Assembly (NCBI GenBank): GCA_963556495.2
Contig: OY747712.1
Span: 10,610,081 to 10,674,080, forward strand
Source: Valencia hispanica
Lineage: Eukaryota; Chordata; Actinopteri; Cyprinodontiformes; Valenciidae
DNA length: 64,000 bases
Reading direction: 5' to 3'
Numbering within the stretch: the first letter of the stretch is position 1; each line of letters begins with the position of its first letter. Positions 55,198 through 64,000 of the stretch are shown piece after piece. The notes beneath the pieces were generated by a model. It was not told the origin of the DNA and ran no database searches. It was given only the letters and a program-made list of their open reading frames with translations. A program made the translations under genes and the position numbers.

Positions 55198-56145
55198 TTA
55201 AAGAGTAACTAAACCCCAAAATAACTTTTTTTGGTTCTAAACTGTATAAATGGGTCTTTACCAATGTAATCTTTCTGTTTCTGGGGATTTTTTTATAATT
55301 TCGTGTAAACTTGTTAAATTCTACACTTTTTGGTCTAAAAACGTCTTAGTGCTGCCCTCTTAGGGTTGAACGGTGGCTACTGCATTTGAATTTTGTGATT
55401 GGTGGAGAGCGGTACATCTCTACGTCACAGGCATTGACTGCGTCACAGCAGCGATGGTCTCACAGACACGCCTGTGGGTTTGGGTATAAAACAATCATAC
55501 ATACCGGCCCGTGGCGAGTTTGGAGTTGGATTGCATTTTTCAGGTTACCATTATTATCACATTAGCACTTAGTTAGCATAGCTAACATACTGTTTTGAAC
55601 GTTAGCCTATGTTAGCATTACCATTCAGAAACTGTCTCTCTCTCCATCAGCAGCAGCGGCAGTCTCGGGCAGCGCTGACTCAGCGCCCCGAGCCAGCGGC
55701 TCTAATTGATACGGCTCGCGGCCGCTGAGCTCCATAAAGCCTCCCTCTACTCCTCTATCTCCGGTGACGGCGGAGGAGATCCACCGGCTCAGGGCGCTGA
55801 GTCAGCGCCGCCCAAGGCCGCCGCTGCTGAGGCAGAGGGAGACAGGAGGAGTCCAGTCTCTGAGTGGTGATGCTAACATAGGCTAACGTTCAAAACAGAT
55901 GAATGTTGATCAGATCGATCAGTTGCAAAACTGCCAACGTCGCTTTGGTCACTGTCCATGTTTCAGTGTCAGGTTAAGCGGGCTGTCATTGTCCTCCTGA
56001 ACACACCCCCACATTCCCCCCTCTGCTTTTCCTCCATAGTTGGCCACGCCCCTCCATTCTTCCTGGCACCGCCCACTTTGTAGAATTTTCAAATGTTGTC
56101 TGGGGGCGGGGTTATGATTTTTCATGGGGTTCAGTTACACTTTAA
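55198..56145. mobile_element. TTAA-flanked MITE 2 (948 bp) with internal palindrome
   Basis: The left end TTAAAGAGTAACTAAACCCC at 55198 pairs with the reverse complement of the right end, TTAAAGTGTAACTGAACCCC at 56145, with two mismatches. TTAA occurs at both borders, as for piggyBac-like elements. The middle is GC-rich and contains a 309 bp inverted-repeat structure (next entry). No transposase ORF. Confidence 0.8.
55590..55898. repeat. 309-bp palindrome inside the TTAA MITE
   Basis: The 29-nt outer arms 55590-55618 and 55870-55898 are exact inverted copies (start CTGTTTTGAACGTTAGCC). Inner parts continue the symmetry imperfectly: GGCAGCGCTGACTCAGCGCC at 55656-55685 faces GGCGCTGAGTCAGCGCCGCC at 55789-55813, and CAGCAGCGGCAG faces GCCGCCGCTGCTG. 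Centre near 55744. Confidence 0.85.
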
Positions 56146-59100
56146 GTTTGGGTTTTGGATGCGTCACACAAGGCAGTCAGAGACATGTTTCAAAGCCGCT
56201 TTAATATCGTCTTGGCTGCTTGTTTGAAGTAATTTTGCAGAAGGACACAGGACATACTGTTTAAAGCAAACAACTTATCACATACTCCTGTTAAAATAGG
56301 ATATTAGACAAAGAATGATTGGGTAACATGTGAAATATTACAAGTCTAAATAGAGTTTACCAAAGATTGAAATACTTTTTGACGCACACACTTCCTGCTA
56401 AGTCCCATTGTGGTGAAACACATCATTATTTGACTATTTCTTGCTCTGACACAGACAGAGGAGCTCTTTGTCTTGCTGTCAAATGGCCATCATCATTTTT
56501 GCAACACATCTGAAAAGTCCACCCTATCGGCTGTCTGCAGCTGCCTGTGTGCAACAATTTTCATTCTTTGGTCAAGTTTTAAAATTGGTGTCTTTATGTA
56601 TCATGAGTCATTTTTGAATAATTTTTCTCTCACTAATAACTTTTATTCAACATTTACTGTTCAATCTTTAAATCAAGAAAACGGTTTTCAGTGTGTTTAG
56701 AACCATAAAAAACAATAATGATTCATAACCCACATGTGGTCGTGGCTTCCTGTCTTAGTGCATGACTCGAAGGCTCTTTTTGATTCAGATGACTGCATTT
56801 TAAAATAACTTTTAAAAATCCCCTTTATAAACCAAAGAAAAAGCTGATTGTGATCATGTTTATCCATAGAGTGTGTCTAAGTATTCTGCCAGCTTTCACT
56901 CTTGGGTCAATCTTTGCTGAAAGTAAGGAGCCTCATGCACAAGATAAATATATGCCCTTTCTACACTTGTTTGTTGATTAGAGGAGTGAAAACAAGCAGT
57001 TGATTTCTGACAGGCTGCAGCTGTGGGCGAGCAGGAACTGAATAAGACTGTCTAGTAAAAAAATGGCAAGTCTTCAAACGCTAAAAGGAATACAGGGGGA
57101 GATAAACTAACAAGATGAGCGTACAAAATGGATAACAATCTTAACTTTGATTGTTCAATTGTGATTTTTAACTTCACAACTGAATTTAGAGAGGAGATGT
57201 TACACACTCATTTTTTTGATCATGTGAAATATTCAGAAAGTTTTTGGGATTTATTCTAATTTCACACCAACAGCTTTATCTCCACGTCTCCAATTGATAG
57301 ATCAAAATGTGGGAACTTTAGTCTTCTTTCACCCAGTGGCTCTTTAAATTTTATTTAACTTACAGTTTTAAGTTAAATCAACCCAAAATGCTTAGTTGAT
57401 ACAAAATACTGTCCTTCCCAAAACAAGAATTAAAGGGTTTATTATTCTGTCATTTTGTCTATGTAGACACATTAGAGAACTTTCATCCCAAGCTGGACAG
57501 GGGATTATTAAGCGTAGAAAACAAATCAACAGTGATGTCCTAACAATAAATAAATCACTATCTTTATGCAGAAGCACGCTGTAAATGTTGATCTTATTAC
57601 AACACTGTATGCAGTTAGGGTGCATCATAAGCAATACACATATGCACATTACTTCACAAAGCTTGATTGCATCGTTTCTTCATGTTTATATCCACCTAAT
57701 GTTTTTAGACACATTTGTGGCAAGATTGGAAGCGGTGGTAAAATCTCTTAAATTTAAGAAGAAAGTCTTCAAATGGAAATGTAAATATATCAAATATCAC
57801 AATGCTATGTTTGCACAAACAGCTCAGTCAAAACTGTGAAGAAAAGAAAACACAAGTAATAATGTAAGTCAAAGGTTCATCCAGATGGAAAACAATAAAC
57901 ACCTCAACAAAATGGAAAAGGCTTGCAGCAGAAATTGCTTTGGATGATGAAAATTGATAGTTTTGAAAAATTAGCCCTCATTTTTTTGCGTTTTTGACCC
58001 AGTCTGATGGACAGATGATATTTAGTAAATATCTTTCCAGCTGCTGCAGAGATGCCATCATGATGTCCTCCTGCTAACAGCGACAGTTTCACACCAGGGT
58101 GTTTCTATCTCTTAACAGCATTCGCAATAGTTTTATCTTATCTCGGGTTTTTGTGTTCAGGAGATTTTGGGCGGGTCATTGGCCTCCTCTCTTTCATGGA
58201 ACCAGATGGAGGAAAGGAAAAACAGGACCACCCCACCACCACCACCCCATTTTCTTCTTTTGTGGTGGCAGATTACTTTTTACTCCACCAGAGAGGATGC
58301 CAGCAGAAGACAAAACAATCCCACCTACATCCACATAACCATTTGTATTGCATCTGCTGGATAAATGTTGCCGTTCCTCCCCGTCTCTCCACTGATCTAA
58401 CCTATAGCTACACATGGAGCTGAATTTGTGCCTTAATCATAGATGCATTTAAATCTTCCGCCTCCAGGCAAAGTTTTCCACTGACATTTATATCTTTTTG
58501 ATCCATGTTGTCCTGTGTGGGATGCAAATCACTTATCTGTCGTGAACAGGAAGATGGCACATTAACAGCATTTAGCTGTGCTCTGAGGGCAATCAGGACT
58601 GAAAATTGTAAATGCATAACCAATACTCATCATATGAGCATTTAAATAAGTACATTGAGTAGTAGAATCATAGCTAGAAATGGCTTTACCTCATGTCTTT
58701 AAGTATTTTCATTTCTCCTCAGATATGATTACATTTTAAAAAAAGACAGAAAGTTTATCTCAGAAATTACTATAAAGGAACTGCTGATAAATTAATAACC
58801 TTTGATGTACTGTATTAAAATCAAGAGCTTGAATATATGCAGCCACAATATTTCCAGTGTTTCAGGAGTTAGAATTTGCAAAGCTATGTGTTGCATAGAT
58901 CAGCAAAATCTTTTTGTTATGGACATGTAAAAAACAGGAAACCCGTGAAATGGTTTAGTTATGAACTCAGATGTTTTTGTAGTCTCAAGACTAATTATAT
59001 CAGTAATGGTTTCTATAAAAATCTCACCTACACAGCAAATGTTACAGACTAGAATCTCAGCCATGCTGCTCCCACAGATGCTGGCTTTACTGGGTCTCTG

Positions 59101-59337
59101 CATGCTGTCTGTGGAGGGCTCTAATTATGATTTCATTCTTTCTTGAATCTTAACAACAAAGGCAAAGACATAAGATGAAGACTGGTCATCAGCTGTTTAT
59201 CAAACAAGAAGAAAGTTTCTGAAAGGTAAGGCCAACGGAAATTAGGCTTTTGGTGACGTTGCATGATAGACGTTATTTTGTACAACTAAGCTAACAATCT
59301 TTTTTCCCCACCTCACAATTCCTTACTGATGTTTTTT
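56146..59337. other. No gene or repeat recognised
   Basis: AT-rich DNA. Several overlapping ORFs (57392-57839, 58099-58423) disagree in frame and strand and lack domains. 59074-59146 reads like a short signal peptide but has no good donor. Confidence 0.35.
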
Positions 59338-60040
59338 GCAATAAATACCTGTCAGCTGCAAAAATACTCCGATGACTCGGGACTCGTTGGGTGGATCAGA
59401 GATAGACAAGATACTGAGTACAGAGATGTGTTGGACCGATTTGTGGCATGGTTTGAGAACAATAATTGTATCTTGAATATGAACAAACCAAAGGACATTA
59501 TTGTAGATTTCAAGAGAAAGAGGAATATGTCAAACATTATTCGCATCATGGGAGAAGAAGTGAAGGTGGATGAGGAGTATAAATACCACAATGTCAAATT
59601 GGGCAACAGACTGGACTGGAGACTTAACAGTGAAGTCGTCTAAAAGAAGGGACAGAGCAGACTGGACTTCTTGAGGAACCTTAGATCCTTCAAGGTTTGC
59701 AGCAAGATGCTACAGATCTTCTACATGTCTGCTGCGGAGAGTGTAATCTCTTCTGCTATCATCTGTTGGGGTAGAACGTCAGAGCCAGCGACTTAAAAAG
59801 GCCAAACAACCTGATTAAGAAGCCTGGTTCTGTTCTGGGGCTGCTGAGGAACCTCTGGAGATGATGATGCAAAGAAGGAATCTTTATAAAATCAAAAACA
59901 GTATGGACAACCCTAACCATCTTGAGTGTTGTCAGTCAGAGGTTTCTCCAGACCTGCTGTAATACAAACTGCTACAGGAGATCTTTCCTGCCCACATCCA
60001 TCAGCATCTACCACGACTGAAGAAAATCGCATGATATTCA
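59338..60040 (+). mobile_element. Rex1-like LINE 3' part (same family as 9740-11165)
   Basis: The frame 59329-59643 has KYSDDSGLVGWIRDRQDTEY and RFVAWFENNNCILNMNKPKD, closely matching the KYSDDSAIVGCIRDEQEAEY and RFVTWCDNNRLTLNVKDT of the 9.7 kb copy. After the stop, decayed codons continue (SRLDFLRNLRSFKVCSKMLQ, MSAAESVISSAI). It is 5'-truncated at the YSDD motif. Confidence 0.8.
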
Positions 60041-60046
60041 ATTCAA

Positions 60047-61590
60047 TTCAACTCAGTTTATTTAGATAGCGCCGATTCACAACAGACGTCATCTCAAGGC
60101 ACTTTACAAGAAAAGTCATTTCAATACAATCATACAAACGTTCCAATTAGTTTAAAGTTTGAGTTAGTTTCCTATGTAAGGAATCCCAGCAGATTGCATC
60201 GAGTCATTTACTTGAGGATGCAGACTTCCAACCACAGCAATCCCTCATACTGAGCAAGCATGCAGCAACAGTGGAGAGGAAAAACTCCCCTTAAACAGGA
60301 AGAAACCTCCAGCAGAACCAGGCTCAGTAGGAGCGGCCATCTACCACGACCATCTGGGGGTTTAAGAAGACAGAGCAGAAACACAGAAGGAACAGAGGAT
60401 GTGATTTAAGAGTACTTTCTATATTAAAGAAAGTAAAAAAGTTGATAACAGGACACGGGGGATGTTCAGCCGCTGAGACCATCATCCCAGTCGATGCCCC
60501 CGTCAAAACGGTATTGTAGCTAAGCAGAATACCAGACCAGGTATATCTTCTATGGAGATAAAAACACTAAGAGAAAACCGTTAAAGCTGCTGTCTGGAGT
60601 ATTTGAGGGAGAGAGAGATTTTTTGAATTACACTACCAAGGCCCCTCCCAAAACATCCCTCCCCCCTCCCCTCCCCTCTCGCTCCCTCTAGCCCCACCTC
60701 AACAGTTGTGCACTCGCATCACCTGTGGTGTCACAGTGGGTCAAGAGGAAAGCAGTAAGCGCTATTGATCATCACCTGATTGTATTTTGTTATGGACATT
60801 TCAGAGGTGAGTTACTTCTCCATGGCTGACGCTCCCTTCTAATATGGCGACTGTAAACAGGAGCGGCCTGTGTGAACAGCCTAATCAACACAGGTTCGCG
60901 CAATGCGCACGTAAGTTGATTGACACCAGACAAGGCGGAAACTTTAATTTTATTGGCTAAATAAATTTGTCCGTCAGTATGAAATGAATAGCGGTCTGTG
61001 GGAGGAAGGGGGGGGGGGGGCGTAGGAAGAACAACAAATGTTGTGGAGCACTAGTCTTTAATCATAGTATTGAACCCCTCTATCATTTTAGATTTGTAAA
61101 ACTTTGATACATAAATATATTCTCCGAACTGCAGCTTTAACAGTCGAAATATTGTTTTATTTACTTTATTGTTCTCCAGCAGTCTAAGCCTATAGCAGCA
61201 TAACTACAGAGATAGCTCAGGATGACCTAAGCTACTAACTATAAGCTTTATCAAAAAGGAAAGTTTTAAAAGCCTGGCCTTAAAAGTAGACAGAGTGTCT
61301 GCGTCACGGACTAAAGCTGGGAGCTGGTTCCACAGGAGAGGAGCCTGATAACTAAAAGATCTGCCTCCCATTCTACTTTTAGAAATCCTAGGAACTACAA
61401 GTAAACCTGCAGTCTGAGAGCGAAGTGCTCTGTTAGGAACATAAGGAACAATCGGATCTCTGATGTATGATGGAGCTGATTATTAAGGGCTTTATATGGA
61501 AGAAGAAGGATCTTAAATTCTATTCTGGATTTAACAGGGAGCCAATGAAGGGAAGCTAAAACAGGAGAAATGTGATCTTGCTTGTAATAT
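60047..61590 (-). mobile_element. L2-type LINE 3' end, split by a TTAA MITE
   Basis: Reverse complement of the 3225-4008 type: TTCAATTCAATTCAACTCAG tail at 60047, 3' UTR to 60580, then after the insert 61141-61270, and then decayed ORF2 C-terminus at 61270-61585 (FKARLKTFLF-type end, LLVVPRISKS, GSLLNPEIEFKILL-type). It lies head-to-tail against the Rex1-like fragment. Confidence 0.8.
60581..61140. mobile_element. TTAA-flanked MITE 3 (560 bp), nested in L2
   Basis: The left end TTAAAGCTGCTGTCTGGAGT at 60581 pairs with the reverse complement of the right end, TTAAAGCTGCAGTTCGGAGA at 61140. TTAA occurs at both ends. It cleanly divides the L2 3' UTR, whose halves join at TTAA. It contains a poly-G run at 61009-61020. 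No ORF. Confidence 0.85.
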
Positions 61591-64000
61591 GAGTTACAAC
61601 AACATTTAATTTCCTTCTGGGATCAATAATGTGTTTTTCAATTAAAGTGAAGTCTAAATGATCTAATTCTGGCCATAGGAGTTGTAGGGCTGAGATTTGA
61701 ATTTAAATAATTAAATGTTTTCTTCAGAGCTGCTGTGGCTAAAATGCTGCATTCAATTTGCTGTACTGGGATGAATCACTATGCAAAAAGATCTAGTAGA
61801 ATAGGGCTGGGAGATGAAGGAAACATGGCATTGAGATCTGATTGTTGAATATTTTCCTCGCTCTTCTCTCTATTTTTCCCATCATAATGATGAAACCCAC
61901 CCCTCTCCCTCTGCTTTACAGTCTTGGTCTTGGTTTTGTTATTTTAAGTAAGGTTAGAAAACATGCCACAACATAAATAAATATAAAACTTCACAATATA
62001 ATTATTTTATTTCCTTCCTTGGTTGTTATGACAGGAGTTTTACTCCAAGAGCCAGAACGAGGGGGGGAGTTACAATTTCTCTGTAACTCTTTTGAGTTGA
62101 TGAATCAAAAATTAATGTGTTCTTGCAACATGCGCTGCTTACTAAATCCATTCAGGTCATGTTCATCTCATGAGGTTGATCTGAAAGAGTCACATGTGAA
62201 GGTTGGAGGGTTTATACCACTGGAGTTACACATGATGCCGTGCATGAAAAGTTTAAAACTGCCCCCATTCACTGGAATATTGAATTGACTTTACAATGTT
62301 AGTTTTATAGTTTGCCTTTTGCTTTATTGTGCTTTTAGTCGCAGTATCACAGAAAACGGTGGCTGTGAATAATATCTGGTTATGGTTAGGAAAACATTCT
62401 AGTAGGCATTAATATTAATAATATCACCATGTTATTTGCTATCCTTTAAATTATTTTCTCAGTTTTCCCAGAGCTGGCCCAAAGCGGCAGCAAACTAATC
62501 CGCTGCTTAAGGTCCCCAAAACCTTCATCCAACCTTCTCTTAGATTAAAGCCAAAGAAATAATAATTAGGTTGTAAAAGGTCTTTCTAGGCTCTTGGGAG
62601 ACTAAAAGACGTTTAGAAGTAAATTTCAGATCTTCAGTTTACATCATATGTTGAATGTTTATTCCGCTGTCATTTACCCTCACCCTTTTAATAGTAGATA
62701 GGAATAAGCATTTGCTTATGCGTATTTCTTAATTAATTGAGCAGAGTAGCTTTTGAAAATACATTTACTCCTTGATATTAATTACTTGGTTTAGTTGATA
62801 CTTTTTATACATTATAGGTGAGGTGTTAATTTTAGTGCCGAGTCGAAATACATCTTAAATCCTGAAAAGTGTACAGAAATCTGTTTTTGTATCCCTATTT
62901 GCCTTTATTCACAGCAATAAGGAAATAGGTGGAGAGATTAGCGGGAGAAGAGAAGCAGTAAAGTTTCTAAGGTCAGGATTCCAAACCTGGATGGCTGCAC
63001 TGAAGTCCAATAGCCTTGTATTCAGGCCGCCTGTTCTAGAGCTTTTCCTTTTTGAGTGACAAAAATCATTTAACGGAGAGATCAAACATTTATCCTTCAG
63101 ACTGATTTTGATTGGCTACAAGATAGATTGATATTAATGCAAAATAAAATAGTTTAATGATGCCACATTTCCTTAAAGTAAGAGTTCCATCTTGGTCAGG
63201 GATCAGTACAGTCAGGGTGAATTGAAAATGTCATATTTAACAGACATTCATGATTTCACAATCTGTTGATCTGAGATATTCAAATGAAGTTGGCTAAAAA
63301 CAGAATGAACTCAGAAAATGTTATTAGAAAGGATCCAGTATAAATCTGCAGAAAACTCTGGAAAAGAAGGGAAAAACAAAACATATGGTGGTGGTGGTGG
63401 TCGTTTGGGGGGGGGGGGGCAAGGTTAAAAAACAACATCAAAGGAAGAAAGTTGCACAGCAGGAAGTGTCAAAGAAGCAAAGAGGCTGCATGTGAACTTT
63501 GGCCCACTTATTATAAAAAGGTCATTCTTGTCCTCTCTTTAAAGTGTTGTTTAATAACATAATTTGGATCTAAAGGCTGCTTAACTCAAGAGCTATAAAT
63601 TATAACTGGGAAAAATTAAGGTCAAAGGAAAGAAAGGCAGCGAGTTAATTAACCAGCTCTCTCGCTGCAGTGAGCAGATTCTCTCCCTGAATAACAATAT
63701 TTGTTTCCTAAAAATGTCAAATAAATAAAATCTACAAAAGCTAATTAAACAAATGTTTGATCAAAAGATCTTTACTGCAAACAAATATCTGCGGTAGAAA
63801 AAAACTGTTTTATGGACTTTTTTCTGTTGTTTGATCTGAAATCAGCAGCTGATGAAAGAAAATCTAAATTCAGAAAATGTTCCACTAATTTCCCCTCTTC
63901 TTCAGTTTAATTATTCACCCATCCATTCAGACATTCATAGCAGCTCCCTAACATCCTTTGTCTAATTTTTATCAGCTTGAATGACTCTCTCTTTCAGCAT
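61591..64000. other. No gene recognised; candidate regulatory block at 63640-63900
   Basis: AT-rich DNA. 63640-63900 is dense in AACAAT, TGTTT and TTAATTAA-type motifs without repeat similarity. Homopolymer and triplet tracts lie at 63386-63418. The ORF 62019-62288 has no domain. Confidence 0.35.
63386..63418. repeat. (GGT)n and poly-G tract
   Basis: TGGTGGTGGTGGTGG followed by a run of about 13 G. It is a G-rich run that could form a quadruplex. Confidence 0.9.

Noticed and set aside
59074..59146. MLLPQMLALLGLCMLSVEG, resembling a signal peptide at a first exon
   Set aside because: There is no strong donor after it, no promoter evidence and no downstream exon.

Overview
The window looks like teleost fish nuclear DNA, probably a percomorph. 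It is AT-rich and intron-rich, has (CA)n and (ATCC)n microsatellites, and is crowded with fish-type transposable elements: L2 and Rex1-like LINEs, Tc1, hAT, Harbinger and TTAA elements, and a tRNA-derived SINE. There is no sign of bacterial or viral gene organisation. The species cannot be named from sequence alone.

One host gene can be supported with confidence: pold3, the third subunit of DNA polymerase delta. It lies on the minus strand at 1207-8375. Ten coding exons were assembled by hand with consistent GT/AG borders and phases (1029 nt, 343 codons). The last exons, which should carry the PCNA-binding C-terminus, lie off the left edge. Upstream of the ATG a compact promoter carries E2F, ETS and E-box matches, as expected for a replication gene. 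Seven of the nine introns are 80-400 nt. Introns 2 and 7 are swollen to 1.9 and 3.2 kb and hold LINE tails, plus a hAT-like repeat and a TTAA MITE in intron 7.

From 8.4 kb to the right edge I find no convincing host exon. The layout is: Rex1-like and L2 LINE fragments (9.7-11.8 kb); a Tc1 relic split by a 910 bp foldback element (12.6-14.5 kb); low-copy DNA with Tc1 pieces (14.5-23.8 kb); an unclassified repeat (23.9-24.7 kb); L2 copies including a nearly full-length 4.7 kb element with esterase-type ORF1, endonuclease and reverse transcriptase (25-30.7 kb); a second, 5'-truncated L2 (32.3-34.4 kb); a mix of LINE 3' ends, two copies of one SINE, and Tc1 and pogo relics (36-44 kb); a three-level nest in which a Harbinger sits in a hAT that sits in an older hAT-like repeat (45-47.2 kb); a SINE inserted in a LINE, and a (CA)n tract (48-49 kb); a THAP-domain relic (50.6-51.3 kb); a hairpin repeat and a half copy of the foldback element (52.7-54.0 kb); a TTAA element with a 309 bp internal palindrome (55.2-56.1 kb); and Rex1-like and L2 fragments, the latter split by another TTAA element (59.3-61.6 kb).

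The mobile elements are dead or non-autonomous: every coding stretch seen carries stops, frameshifts or truncations. The stretches between them look like intergenic or long-intron DNA, some with unique, possibly conserved blocks. The most unusual structures are the giant AT-rich foldback at 13.0-13.9 kb, the SINE pair with clear target duplications, the palindrome-bearing TTAA element, and the THAP relic.
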